Source: 39-52-133 sp035531075
GTDB taxonomy: Bacteria > Pseudomonadota > Gammaproteobacteria > Burkholderiales > Gallionellaceae
DNA: 64,000 bases
Assembly: GCA_035531075.1 (NCBI GenBank)
Contig: DATKTO010000019.1
Coordinates: 184,995-248,994, forward strand
Reading direction: 5' to 3'
Below, piece by piece: positions 8,809 to 17,442 of the stretch. Under the pieces are notes generated by a model. The model was given only the letters and a program-made list of their open reading frames with translations, made no database searches and was not told where the DNA came from. Position numbers and translations under genes: made by a program. Each line of letters begins with the position of its first letter. The first letter of the stretch is position 1.

Positions 8809-9018
8809 TTAGCCGCCGCCAACCGCGACGACGACTTCAAGTTTGTCGCCGTCGGCCAGCATTTGTTGATTGAATTGTCCGCGCGGCACAATTTCGCCGT
8901 TGCGCTCGATTGCAATGCGCTTGTTGCCGATCTGCATGTATTCGATCAGCGCCGCGACGCTGATAGGAGTGTCGAAATGATGCACCGTTCCGTTGATAGA
9001 GACTGAAATCACTTTCAA
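8809..9018 (-). CDS. thiS: Sulfur carrier protein ThiS
   Basis: A 69-aa ubiquitin-fold sulfur carrier ending in the required Gly-Gly (VAVGGG). The C-terminal glycine is adenylated and turned into a thiocarboxylate that donates sulfur to ThiG. The frame has no ATG near the expected N-terminus: the probable start is TTG at 9018, giving MKVISVSING; a GTG at 9012 is an alternative. No strong ribosome-binding site is visible, so expression may be weak or depend on a longer transcript. It is followed by thiG. Confidence 0.88.
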   Translation of the reverse strand: MKVISVSINGTVHHFDTPISVAALIEYMQIGNKRIAIERNGEIVPRGQFNQQMLADGDKLEVVVAVGGG

Positions 9019-9088
9019 GAAATTGCCGAGTTAATGTAATATGCCATTTTACCCGAACACAGGCAATTCAGCGTCTGATGATCGCCAT

Positions 9089-9162
9089 GCGGGCGTCGTA
9101 TAATGGTAATACCCAAGCTTCCCAAGCTTGTGCCGTGGGTTCGATTCCCATCGCCCGCTCCA
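9089..9162 (+). tRNA. tRNA-Gly (anticodon CCC)
   Basis: A 74-nt cloverleaf: acceptor stem GCGGGCG/CGCCCGC, D-loop with AATGGTAAT, anticodon stem CAAGC/GCTTG around loop TTCCCAA (anticodon CCC), and T-loop TTCGATT. The CCA tail is encoded (9160-9162). It lies between the divergent thiS and the convergent ctaA genes and appears to be transcribed alone. Confidence 0.96.
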
Positions 9163-9188
9163 CTTTCTGTACTACATCAATTGGCATG

Positions 9189-10274
9189 TCAGGCTGTTTG
9201 TTTAACAGCTGACCGTCTGGATTTATAAATCAGCATTACCAGCAGCAGCACCAGCAAGGCGGCGCCGCCGTTGTGCATGATGGCTATCACGATGGGCCAC
9301 GACAGGAAGATGGTCGAGACACCGCTTGCGAATTGCAGAGCAAGGACGATCAAAATCCACTTGCCGGTTTTTCGCAATCCTTCAATTTTGTAGGCCTTGT
9401 GTGCAATCCAGGCGATGTAGGCAATCACGATAAATGCAAAGTTGCGATGCACCCAGTGGATGGCAGTCAGCGCTTCAACCGGAAGCAAGTCGCCAGAAGC
9501 GGTTTTGCCCAGTTCACGCCACCAGGTGAAGCCATGCTCAAAATCCATCGGCGGCACCAGCATGCCATGGCACAGCGGGAAATCGGTGCAGGCCATGACA
9601 GCATAGTTAGTGCTTACCCAGCCGCCCAGCACGATTTGAATAACGAGCAGGGCAAGTGCAAGGACTGCGGGGTTGAAAAGGTTGCGGGCAGCTGATGAAA
9701 TCGCGTCCAATACGCTATGGCGGGCGGCGAGTATGGTGAGCATTGCAAGCAGAAGCAGGCCGAGTAACAGATGGATGGTCACAATAATGGGTTGCAGTTT
9801 CATTGTGACGGTCCAGGCGCCAAATGCACCCTGCAGGCAGACCAGCAGAAACAAAGAGGTAGGCAAGCCGGGTGCAAAATTGATCAACTGGCGGGATGAT
9901 TTTAGCCATCTGCGCCATGCTACGACCATGATTGCGATGATGAGCACGCCGACTGCCATCGCGATATAGCGATGGATCATTTCAATCCAGGCCTTTACCA
10001 CGGTAACCGGCCCGGTGGGCATCAGTGCCTCTGCTGCACGGATGTCGGCGTGCGCCTGCACCGGATTGGCCTGTCCATAGCAGCCCGGCCAGTCTGGACA
10101 TCCAAGCCCCGAATCGGTCAGACGCGTAAATGAACCAAACATGATCAGGTCAAAGGTGAGGAACAGTGTGATCCACACCAGTTTTCGATATTTGTTGACA
10201 TCCTTTGAGGATAAAACGATCGCCAGCGGCAGCAGGGCAACCAGCATTCCAGTGATAGCAAGTTGAATCAGCAT
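9189..10274 (-). CDS. ctaA: Heme A synthase (COX15/CtaA family)
   Basis: A 361-aa integral membrane enzyme that oxidises heme O to heme A for aa3-type cytochrome oxidase. Around eight hydrophobic helices are visible. Putative heme-ligand histidines fall in 'EMIHRY', 'TIHLLLG', 'AIHWVHRN' and 'IMHNGG'. Periplasmic cysteine pairs occur in 'GLGCPDWPGCYG' and 'VMACTDFPLCHG', as in the COX15 family. Its presence implies an aa3-type terminal oxidase elsewhere in the genome. No oxidase genes are adjacent here. Confidence 0.93.
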   Translation of the reverse strand: MLIQLAITGMLVALLPLAIVLSSKDVNKYRKLVWITLFLTFDLIMFGSFTRLTDSGLGCPDWPGCYGQANPVQAHADIRAAEALMPTGPVTVVKAWIEMIHRYIAMAVGVLIIAIMVVAWRRWLKSSRQLINFAPGLPTSLFLLVCLQGAFGAWTVTMKLQPIIVTIHLLLGLLLLAMLTILAARHSVLDAISSAARNLFNPAVLALALLVIQIVLGGWVSTNYAVMACTDFPLCHGMLVPPMDFEHGFTWWRELGKTASGDLLPVEALTAIHWVHRNFAFIVIAYIAWIAHKAYKIEGLRKTGKWILIVLALQFASGVSTIFLSWPIVIAIMHNGGAALLVLLLVMLIYKSRRSAVKQTA

Positions 10275-10529
10275 AGTAATGTTGTAGAGTCAAAAAGATT
10301 TGCAGGCGGCATCATCCCTGCTTGGGCAGGTCTAGTCAACGCCGAAGGACAGGGCTGGCCTTAAGAGTTGAAGAAGGGAATTATTCTGGTGTTTAACAGG
10401 TCTTATCAAAGCGAGCATCTTGAATTCCTTCATATTTGCATGGTTTTGGACAATTATCTGTCAGGCAAAAAAGCAAATATGTGCATTCCAAGGTAAAATG
10501 GCGAACTGATTTGAATGGAAGGGTAGTTG

Positions 10530-11783
10530 ATGAAGCGCGTAGATGATTTTCGTCTGAAATTTGGCAAGCACGAGTTGGTGCCTATTATGATAGGTGGAAT
10601 GGGAGTGGATATTTCTACCGCTGATTTGGCGCTTGAAATTGCGCGCCTCGGCGGAGTGGGACATCTTTCCGATGCGATGCTGCCCACTGTTACTGACAGA
10701 CGCTACAAGACCAAGTTCGTCAAGGAAAAGACCAAGCAGTACAAGTACAACGTCGAGAATTCCGACAAGTCCGACGTGAAATTTGACCTCGGCCAGATTG
10801 CCGAAGCGACCCGTGTGCATGTAAGCAAGGCCATGGAAGCCAAGCGCGGCCCCGGCATGATTTTCGTAAACTGCATGGAAAAGCTTACGATGAATGCACC
10901 GCGCGAGACCCTGCGTGTGCGCTTGCATGAGGCGCTCTCTGCAGGAATTGAAGGTATTACCCTGAGCGCGGGTCTGCATCTGGGTTCATTTGCGCTGATG
11001 GAAGATCATCCGCGTTTCCGTGATGCCAAGCTGGGCATCATTGTGTCTTCTCTCCGCGCGCTGCAACTGTTCCTGCGCAAAAATGCAAAGCTCAACCGCT
11101 TGCCTGATTTCATCGTGGTGGAAGGGCCGTTGGCAGGCGGCCACCTCGGTTTCGGCATGGACTGGGCCGAATATGACCTGATGGAAATTTTCAAGGAAAT
11201 TCACGCGCATCTGCAGGCTGAGAAATTGGATATTCCGCTGATCCCGGCCGGCGGCATTTTTACCGGCAGCGACGCCACCGCCTTTATGGAAGCCGGTGCT
11301 GCGGCGGTACAGGTGGCAACACGTTTCACTGCGACGCATGAGTGCGGCTTGCCGGAAAAGGTTATACAAGAATACTTCAAGGCCAGCGAAGCCGATGTTG
11401 AGGTCAACACCATTTCACCTACCGGTTATCCCATGCGCATGTTGAGAAACAGCCCGGCCATCGGCGCGGGCATACGCCCCAACTGCGAAGCCTACGGCTA
11501 TCTGCTCGATGCGAACGGCAATTGTGCCTACATCGACGCATACAATGAGCAGGTGGCTCTGCATCCGATTGCGAAGAAACTGGTGGTGATGGACAAAACC
11601 TGCCTGTGCACGCACATGCGCAATTTCGATTGCTGGACATGCGGGCATTACACCTACAGGCTCAAGGACACCACGCGCCGCCGTGCCGATGGCAGCTATC
11701 AGACGCTGACCGCTGAGCATGTGTTCAAGGACTATCAGTTCAGTACCGATAACAAGATCGCCCTGCCTCCAGAAGAAAAATAA
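10530..11783 (+). CDS. Nitronate monooxygenase-like FMN TIM-barrel protein with Cys-rich tail
   Basis: A 417-aa protein of the 2-nitropropane dioxygenase/nitronate monooxygenase superfamily. 'PIMIGGMGVDIS' opens the barrel; 'VEGPLAGGHLGFG' and 'IPAGGIFTGSDATAFMEAGAAAVQVATRF' (in parts: IPAGGIFTGSDATAFMEAG, AAAVQVATRF) form the FMN phosphate site. After the barrel, residues ~355-385 carry a CxC...CxxC cluster (CLC, then CWTC) that could bind zinc or an Fe-S cluster. ATG at 10530 is preferred over the TTG one codon earlier because it follows a GGAAGGG ribosome-binding site. Substrate is unknown; the PfaD-like branch is an alternative. It is monocistronic. Confidence 0.75.
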   Translation: MKRVDDFRLKFGKHELVPIMIGGMGVDISTADLALEIARLGGVGHLSDAMLPTVTDRRYKTKFVKEKTKQYKYNVENSDKSDVKFDLGQIAEATRVHVSKAMEAKRGPGMIFVNCMEKLTMNAPRETLRVRLHEALSAGIEGITLSAGLHLGSFALMEDHPRFRDAKLGIIVSSLRALQLFLRKNAKLNRLPDFIVVEGPLAGGHLGFGMDWAEYDLMEIFKEIHAHLQAEKLDIPLIPAGGIFTGSDATAFMEAGAAAVQVATRFTATHECGLPEKVIQEYFKASEADVEVNTISPTGYPMRMLRNSPAIGAGIRPNCEAYGYLLDANGNCAYIDAYNEQVALHPIAKKLVVMDKTCLCTHMRNFDCWTCGHYTYRLKDTTRRRADGSYQTLTAEHVFKDYQFSTDNKIALPPEEK

Positions 11784-11880
11784 TTTTCTTCAAGATTGAT
11801 GTATGGTTAGAAGCGCAAGCCGAGCTCCGGTTTTGCGCTTCATTTACAATGGTCAAAGTGTTTTTAAGGGGTAATGAAAA

Positions 11881-14139
11881 ATGAAAAAAATACTTAAGTA
11901 TGGTTTGCTTGGGCTGGTGATTGTACTTGTGCTGATCGTGGGCGCGATCAGCTATTTCATCGCTACATTTAATCCCAATGAATACAAGCCGCAAATTATC
12001 CAGGCGGTAAAAGACAAGCAACAACGCACCTTGAAGCTGGATGGCGACATCAAGCTGACCATCTTCCCCAATATCGGCGCCAAACTCGACAACATTTCCC
12101 TGTCCGAATTCAGCAGCGACAAAGAATTTGCCGCTGTAGAAAGCGCGCGCGTTTCGCTGGCATTGTTGCCGCTGCTGTCCAAGCAGGTGGTGGTGAGCGA
12201 GGTGGGGCTGAGTGGCGTGAAGCTGAGGGTAGTCAAATATAAGGATGGCACGACCAACCTGGATGATCTGCTCGGCAAGAAAGAGGCAAAAGAAGCGCCT
12301 CAGCCTGAAGCGGTATCCAAGCCTGGCGCTGCGGTTAAATTCGACATCGCCGGCGTGAAGATAGAGAAAACCGAGCTAAGTTACCGCGATGAAAGCACGG
12401 GCGCGCAATATTCGTTCAAAGACTTGAATCTGAAAACCGGCAGGATTGCCAATGGTGTGCCCGGCAAGATTAACTTTGATGCTGTGATACAGGCGAATAA
12501 ACCCGCACTGGATGTCGCAGCAAAGTTACAGACGACGCTCACCTTTGATCTGGAAAAACAGTTTTTCCAGATTGACGACCTGGACATGCAAGTCAAAGGC
12601 GCAGCGCTGGATATCAGCAACCTTCAGATCAAAGCGACAGGAGATGCCAGCGCGAATCTTGCTACGCAGGAATTCAAGGCAAAAAAACTGGAGATTTCTG
12701 CGTCCGGCATGAAGGCAAAAGACAACTTTTCCGCCAGTCTGGATATGCCTGCATTAACTTTCACCAAGGATAAAGTGGCGGCAGAAAAACTGCTGATCAA
12801 TGCCAATCTGGACGGCGCGCTGGGCAAGCTAATTGCGGCCCTGAGCCTGCAGGATATGCAAGGCAATGCCAAGTCATTCAAGAGCAGCAGCCTGGTGCTG
12901 GAGGCTGAGCTGAAGCAGCCAGAGCAGGCATTCAAGCTGAAGATGTCGACGCCGCTGGTGGGCAGCATGGATGCGAAACAGATCAATCTGTCCAATCTCG
13001 TATTTGCTGTGAACGCAACGGGTGACAAGTTGCCCGGCAAGTCTGTCAGCAGTGAGATGAGGGGCAGCGTGCAGCTGGACGGTGGACGGGAAAGCATGCA
13101 GCTCAACCTGGCAGGCGGCCTGCTGCAAAGCCAGGTAAAAGCCAAATTTGCGCTCAAGGGATTTACGGAACCCGCGATCCGTTTCGATGCGGAGGTGGAC
13201 CAGTTCGATGCCGATCTGTATCTGCCGAAAAAGTCTGCTGCAGCAACCGCAACCCCCAAGGCGGAGCCTGCGCCAGAGCAGGCCTTTGATTTGTCCGCGC
13301 TGCAAAAACTGAACCTTGAAGGCGGTTTGCGCATAGGCACACTGAAAGTGGCTAATGTTAAATCGTCAAAGCTGCGTATCGATGTGAAAGCGCACAAGGG
13401 GCAGGTCAATGTGAATCCGCTGTCGGCAAATTTGTACCAGGGCAGCATCAACGGCAGCATTGCGGTGGATGCGACGCAAGCTAAACCGACATTTGCCGTG
13501 AAGCAGAATTTGAGCGGTGTCCAGTTGGGCCCGCTGATCAAAGATGCGCTTGACCTCGATATGGTAGAAGGCAAGGGTAATGTCACTGTCAACCTCACGA
13601 CCCAGGGCAATACCGTGACTGCCCTGAAGAAGGGACTGAATGGAAATGCGGCCCTTAATCTGGCAAATGGTGCGATCAAGGGCGTCAATCTGAGCAAGCT
13701 GGTGCGCGGGGCGCAGAATCTGGGCCAGGCCGGCGGCGTGCAAACACTCAAGCCGAGTCCCGATGACAAGACAGAGTTCAGCGAATTAAAGGCCAGTTTC
13801 AAGGTGAATAATGGCGTGGCGCACAACGACGATCTGCTGGTTAAATCTCAGTCTCTTAAAGTGAGTGGCAAGGGAGATGTCGACATCGGCAACAGCAGTA
13901 TCAACTATTCGACCAAGACTACACTGGCCGAAGCGGTGGATGGCAAGAGCGGCAGTCTTACCGTTCCGGTGCAACTCAGCGGCCCGTTCACCGATTTGAA
14001 ATTCAAGGTGGATTACGGCGCTGTCGTCGCGGATGTCGTCAAGCAAAAAGTTGACGCGAAGATTGAGTCAAAGAAAGAGGAGCTCAAGCAGCAATTGCAG
14101 GAAAAACTGAAGGGCGGCCTGAAAGATTTGCTCAAATAA
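11881..14139 (+). CDS. AsmA family protein
   Basis: A 752-aa inner-membrane-anchored protein. One N-terminal transmembrane helix (about residues 5-28, 'YGLLGLVIVLVLIVGAIS') is followed by the AsmA start motif 'NPNEYKPQIIQAVKDKQQRTL' (NPNEYKPQII plus QAVKDKQQRTL) and a long beta-rich periplasmic region. A basic, glutamine-rich helical tail ends the protein (KKEELKQQLQEKLKGG). AsmA-like proteins are thought to form lipid-transfer grooves between inner and outer membranes. Ala/Pro-rich linkers lie near residues 140-150 and 455-465. mutY begins 3 bases after the stop, so they form an operon. Confidence 0.88.
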   Translation: MKKILKYGLLGLVIVLVLIVGAISYFIATFNPNEYKPQIIQAVKDKQQRTLKLDGDIKLTIFPNIGAKLDNISLSEFSSDKEFAAVESARVSLALLPLLSKQVVVSEVGLSGVKLRVVKYKDGTTNLDDLLGKKEAKEAPQPEAVSKPGAAVKFDIAGVKIEKTELSYRDESTGAQYSFKDLNLKTGRIANGVPGKINFDAVIQANKPALDVAAKLQTTLTFDLEKQFFQIDDLDMQVKGAALDISNLQIKATGDASANLATQEFKAKKLEISASGMKAKDNFSASLDMPALTFTKDKVAAEKLLINANLDGALGKLIAALSLQDMQGNAKSFKSSSLVLEAELKQPEQAFKLKMSTPLVGSMDAKQINLSNLVFAVNATGDKLPGKSVSSEMRGSVQLDGGRESMQLNLAGGLLQSQVKAKFALKGFTEPAIRFDAEVDQFDADLYLPKKSAAATATPKAEPAPEQAFDLSALQKLNLEGGLRIGTLKVANVKSSKLRIDVKAHKGQVNVNPLSANLYQGSINGSIAVDATQAKPTFAVKQNLSGVQLGPLIKDALDLDMVEGKGNVTVNLTTQGNTVTALKKGLNGNAALNLANGAIKGVNLSKLVRGAQNLGQAGGVQTLKPSPDDKTEFSELKASFKVNNGVAHNDDLLVKSQSLKVSGKGDVDIGNSSINYSTKTTLAEAVDGKSGSLTVPVQLSGPFTDLKFKVDYGAVVADVVKQKVDAKIESKKEELKQQLQEKLKGGLKDLLK

Positions 14140-14142
14140 CTG

Positions 14143-15177
14143 ATGTCCGACTTTTCAGTGCGCGTCATCCAGTGGCAACGTAAGCATGGCCGCCACGGCC
14201 TGCCCTGGCAAGGCCAGGATGCTTACCGGGTATGGCTGTCAGAGATCATGCTGCAGCAAACCCAGGTCGCCACCGTCATTCCCTATTACCAGCGCTTCGT
14301 TGCCTCTTTTCCCGACGTCGCCTCGCTCGCGGCCGCCACTGAAGATGAAGTGCTGGCGCACTGGAGTGGCCTCGGCTACTACGCGCGCGGACGCAACCTG
14401 CACCGTGCCGCGAAAATAATCAACGAAAACCACCACGGTGAATTCCCGCGCGAGTTTGCGCTGATACTCGAATTGCCCGGCATCGGGCGTTCCACCGCAG
14501 CCGCCATCTGCGCGCTGGCTTTTCACGAACGCCGCGCGATACTCGACGGCAACGTCAAGCGCGTACTGGCGCGTTACTGCGGCATCAGCGGTTCGCCTGC
14601 GGAAAAAGCCGTGGAAGCACTGCTATGGCAGCAGGCAGAAGCACTGTTGCCGCAGCATGAAGTGGCAACATACATTCAGGCACAAATGGATATGGGCGCG
14701 ACGCTCTGCACGCGCAGCAAACCAAAGTGTTCTCTCTGTCCGGTGCAGACAGATTGCGTTGCACTGCAGAGCAACCGTGTAGCCGAACTGCCCACCCCGC
14801 GTACACGCAAAGCTGTGCCGGAAAGAAACACCACCTTCCTGCTGTTCATGCACGGCAACGACATCCTGCTGGATAAACGCGCGCCGCAGGGCATCTGGGG
14901 TGGCTTGTGGTGCACCCCGCAGATTGAGGATGGTCAGGGCGTGGTTGCAGATTATGTGCAGCGCAACGGCTTGGAGGTGTGTGAAAGAGTCGATCTGGAG
15001 GAATTTACGCACACCTTTACGCATTTCAAGTTGCACATCACGCCGGTGCTGCTGCGCGTTGCGCAGAAGCCAATTCAGGTGCAGGAGGCGGGGAGTGTGT
15101 GGATGGATGTGGAGGAGGCGTTGCAGGCAGGAATACCGACTCCGGTTCGCAGCTTGCTGCAAAAATTGCAGTCGTAG
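14143..15177 (+). CDS. mutY: A/G-specific adenine DNA glycosylase MutY
   Basis: A 344-aa base-excision enzyme that removes adenine mispaired with 8-oxoguanine. The catalytic helix 'SEIMLQQTQV' holds the glutamate. The helix-hairpin-helix is 'ELPGIGRSTAAAI', with the catalytic aspartate in 'ILDGNVKRVL'. The 4Fe-4S loop has the exact C-x6-C-x2-C-x5-C spacing (CTRSKPKCSLCPVQTDC). A C-terminal NUDIX-like domain for 8-oxoG recognition follows ('LLDKRAPQGIWGGLW'). It begins 3 bases after the AsmA-like gene. Everything needed for activity is present. Confidence 0.95.
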   Translation: MSDFSVRVIQWQRKHGRHGLPWQGQDAYRVWLSEIMLQQTQVATVIPYYQRFVASFPDVASLAAATEDEVLAHWSGLGYYARGRNLHRAAKIINENHHGEFPREFALILELPGIGRSTAAAICALAFHERRAILDGNVKRVLARYCGISGSPAEKAVEALLWQQAEALLPQHEVATYIQAQMDMGATLCTRSKPKCSLCPVQTDCVALQSNRVAELPTPRTRKAVPERNTTFLLFMHGNDILLDKRAPQGIWGGLWCTPQIEDGQGVVADYVQRNGLEVCERVDLEEFTHTFTHFKLHITPVLLRVAQKPIQVQEAGSVWMDVEEALQAGIPTPVRSLLQKLQS

Positions 15178-15209
15178 GTTGGGTTAGCGGTTTCACCGCG
15201 TAACCCAAC
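15178..15209. repeat. GTTGGGTTA...TAACCCAAC hairpin after mutY
   Basis: Directly after the mutY stop, GTTGGGTTAGCGG (15178-15190) pairs with CCGCGTAACCCAAC (15196-15209) with one bulge. It is a very common intergenic palindrome in proteobacteria. It may act as a transcription terminator or mRNA 3'-end stabiliser, although no U-tract follows. Confidence 0.55.
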
Positions 15210-15223
15210 ATGAAAGTGCAAAA

Positions 15224-15270
15224 TCAACTTCAACTTCAACTTCAACTTCAACTTCAACTTCAACTTCAAC
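15224..15270. repeat. Hexanucleotide microsatellite (TCAACT)~8
   Basis: TCAACT is repeated about 7.8 times without interruption (47 bases). It ends two bases before the left terminal inverted repeat of the neighbouring 646-bp element. No real gene spans it; the apparent reading frames are low-complexity (Leu-Lys or Gln-Leu repeats). Copy number probably varies by slippage. Confidence 0.9.
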
Positions 15271-15272
15271 AC

Positions 15273-15918
15273 CGCCGGGGGCAGCCCGGCAGCTGGTTAC
15301 TTTCTTTTGCTTCGCCAAAAGAAAGTAACCAAAGAAAAGGCGACCCCAATCTGCCACCTCTTCGAGGTTCCCTGCGTGTGCTCAACTGGCCAGGCGGCTG
15401 CGGAACTCGCACTGCGTGCTCAGACAGTCGTGGCTTCGACATAACCTAAAGGTTAGTCTACACCGCAACAAGTCGCTTCGCGCCGTGTTGTCACCTCTAC
15501 CCCCTGACCAGTCTCCGCTACTCGGTGGCGGACGAGGGGGAGGTAAAAGCGAAAACCAAAATCAACAGCAAATTCAAAATCAACTGCAAAAGCGAAGTTC
15601 GGTGTGGGCACTTTGTGCCCACACGGTTTGGATTTTTGGTTTTGGTGTGCGCATTGCGCACACTGCTTTTGCTTGTGGTTTGGATTTTGATTTACCCTCC
15701 CCTGTGCACCGCCTTGATTTATCAGCAACAAGCGGTGGGGTTAGGCGAGGACTGTTTGAGCACGTGGACGCGCAGCGGATCGTGCGAGTTCCGCAGCCCC
15801 GCTTGTTGCTGATAAATCGAGGGAACCCCGCAGGGGCGGTAAACCGGGGATCGCTTTCTTTTGCTTACTTTTCTTGGCGAAGCAAGAAAAGTAAGCTGCT
15901 GCCGGGCTGCACCCGGCG
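15273..15918. repeat. ~646-bp non-coding element with ~55-bp terminal inverted repeats
   Basis: The left end starts CGCCGGGGGCAGCCCGGCAGC; the right end, read on the other strand, starts CGCCGGGTGCAGCCCGGCAGC. Each is followed by a hairpin: GGTTACTTTCTTTTG/CAAAAGAAAGTAACC around loop CTTCGC (15295-15330), and GCTTACTTTTCTTG/CAAGAAAAGTAAGC around loop GCGAAG (15863-15896). Inside are an 18-bp inverted repeat (15716-15733 with 15801-15818) and hairpins GTGTGGGCAC-TTT-GTGCCCACAC (~15602) and GTGTGCGC-ATT-GCGCACAC (~15644). No transposase or convincing gene lies within. Together with flanking repeats it fills the 15178-16042 gap. It resembles a MITE-like or structured intergenic repeat; related hairpins are common in proteobacteria. 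Confidence 0.65.
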
Positions 15919-16042
15919 AAGTTGTTTTGGTTTTCTTTGGCTTCGATATACCTGAAGGCTATATGTAGGTTGGGGCGATTATTGATTGATGGGTATCGCT
16001 GTGCTCAATCCATCCTACGCGTTGATTTGTAAACTGTAGAAA

Positions 16043-16807
16043 TTAAGGGAAAGTGATATATATTCCCCCATCTACGTCGAGCAGCCAACCCTCAGTGCCT
16101 GCCTCAAATGCAATTTTAAATGCCCAAAAATCTTTGCCACAGGCGGATTCTATTACCGTGACTTTTTCGTCGGGCAACAATTGTCTTGTTGTAGTTCGCT
16201 TTACCTCGTTTAAGCTGTGGTGGAACTTGGCCCGATGCGGATACGTGTCAACAGAATATAATGGTGTTGGCTTACTCACTTCTAAGTTTGGCCCCCAGTC
16301 CTGATAAGCTTCCAATACACATAGGTCAGATTCCCGCAGTAGTTTCGCAAAGTGAACGAAATGATTTGCGCCGCAGATGAATAACAGGGGCCACTGATTG
16401 AACTCTAGAATTCTTCGCAACCACTCCCGTTCTCGAATACGGTTAGACACTTCACTGTTTATATGTATTGCGGAGTCGAGTTGTTCACGTGACCAATCAT
16501 TATCCATCGATTTAATCATCATGTCGCCGTTATCGAGAATGCCTAGGGTTCGCCGCTCATTTTCAGTAGGATCTGAAAAATTGTGAGGTAATCCACCTAA
16601 CTCTTTGCAAAGTTGCTGGGCAACAGATTCTCGAATATTAGCTTCCTGCAAAGCTGCTGGGGACATTTCCTCTGCAATTGCGCACAGATTATGACGCTCA
16701 AAAAGTACGCGAATGGTCTTTTTAAAGTTTTCAATTCCTGCTCGGTGCGGCCCGTCTATAGGTTTCTGAAATTTATGATCTGTACCAACGAGTACAACAG
16801 TTCGCAT
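16043..16807 (-). CDS. Unknown protein, possible TraB-like fold with C-terminal SH3-like segment
   Basis: A 254-aa protein I do not recognise with certainty. ATG at 16807 is chosen because it follows TTGGAG at a good distance and begins the conserved-looking 'MRTVVLVGTDHKFQ'. 'GTDH', the acidic 'AIAEEMSP' and 'LLFICGANHFVHF' are arranged as in TraB/ChaN-like proteins (histidine near the N-terminus, EE, then GxxH), but similarity is faint. The last ~45 residues (KVTVIESACGKDFWAFKI then TEGWLLDV) resemble a bacterial SH3 domain. The gene looks less G+C-rich than its neighbours and sits beside the 646-bp repeat element, which suggests acquisition. It follows ubiX on the same strand. Confidence 0.65.
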   Translation of the reverse strand: MRTVVLVGTDHKFQKPIDGPHRAGIENFKKTIRVLFERHNLCAIAEEMSPAALQEANIRESVAQQLCKELGGLPHNFSDPTENERRTLGILDNGDMMIKSMDNDWSREQLDSAIHINSEVSNRIREREWLRRILEFNQWPLLFICGANHFVHFAKLLRESDLCVLEAYQDWGPNLEVSKPTPLYSVDTYPHRAKFHHSLNEVKRTTTRQLLPDEKVTVIESACGKDFWAFKIAFEAGTEGWLLDVDGGIYITFP

Positions 16808-16836
16808 TTTGACTCCAAGTTGACTTATTTCAACAA

Positions 16837-17442
16837 CTACTCTGCTTGACCCCAAGGCTTCATCAAAGCCTGCTCGACACCAAGATGATCCAAAATTCTA
16901 GCCACCACAAAATCCACCATATCCTGCACGCTTTGCGGATGATGATAGAAGCCCGGATTAGGCGGCATGATCACAGCCCCCGCATGCGATAGCTTTAGCA
17001 TATTCTCCAGGTGGATAGAAGAGAATGGCATTTCGCGGGGTACTAGAATTAATGGGCGTTTCTCCTTGAGCATGACGTCGGCGGCTCGCGCAATGAGGTC
17101 GTCGCTGATGCCACCGGCGATCTTGCCCAGCGTGCCCATGGTGCAGGGGCAGACCACCATTGCATCGCCGGGATTGGAGCCGGAGGCCATGGGTGCGTAC
17201 CAGTCCTGTATACCGAATACTTTTAGTTCGCCGCTGAAGGTGCCGAGCTTTTCAATCAGCATTTTTTCTGCATCCTGCGGCCTGTTGGGTAGCACGAAAT
17301 CCATTTCCTGTTTGGCAACAATCTGCGCGGCTTGTGAATACATGAGGTGCACGCGCTGACCGCTTTGCAGCAGGCATTCGAGCAGGCGTATCGCATAGGG
17401 AATGCCGGATGCACCAGTGATTGCAAGGTTGATGGTTTTCAT
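16837..17442 (-). CDS. ubiX: Flavin prenyltransferase UbiX
   Basis: A 201-aa enzyme that attaches a dimethylallyl group to FMN, making the prenyl-FMN cofactor used by the UbiD decarboxylase in ubiquinone synthesis. The FMN-binding start 'LAITGASGIPYAIRLLE', 'VVCPCTMGTLGKIAGGISDDL' (in parts: VVCPCTMGTLGKIA, GGISDDL), 'KRPLILVPREMPFS' and 'MPPNPGFYHHP' are typical. Its start overlaps the upstream Gx-transporter gene by 4 bases, suggesting coupled translation. ubiD is not in the window. Confidence 0.95.
   Translation of the reverse strand: MKTINLAITGASGIPYAIRLLECLLQSGQRVHLMYSQAAQIVAKQEMDFVLPNRPQDAEKMLIEKLGTFSGELKVFGIQDWYAPMASGSNPGDAMVVCPCTMGTLGKIAGGISDDLIARAADVMLKEKRPLILVPREMPFSSIHLENMLKLSHAGAVIMPPNPGFYHHPQSVQDMVDFVVARILDHLGVEQALMKPWGQAE

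Noticed and set aside
9019..9088. TPP riboswitch ahead of thiS
   Set aside because: The 70-base gap to the tRNA lacks THI-box motifs such as CUGAGA and is too short.
12624..13826. 400-codon minus-strand frame opposite the AsmA-like gene
   Set aside because: Ser/Leu-rich antisense shadow without recognisable features.
15224..15270. CRISPR array
   Set aside because: The repeat unit is only 6 bases with no spacers, and there are no cas genes.
15075..15272. Minus-strand frame starting with a Leu-Lys repeat
   Set aside because: It is the hexanucleotide array read in frame and runs antisense into mutY; low complexity, no ribosome-binding site.
15210..15955. Several open frames inside the TIR element
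   Set aside because: They pass through hairpins and inverted repeats, show no domain-like sequence and have no ribosome-binding sites.
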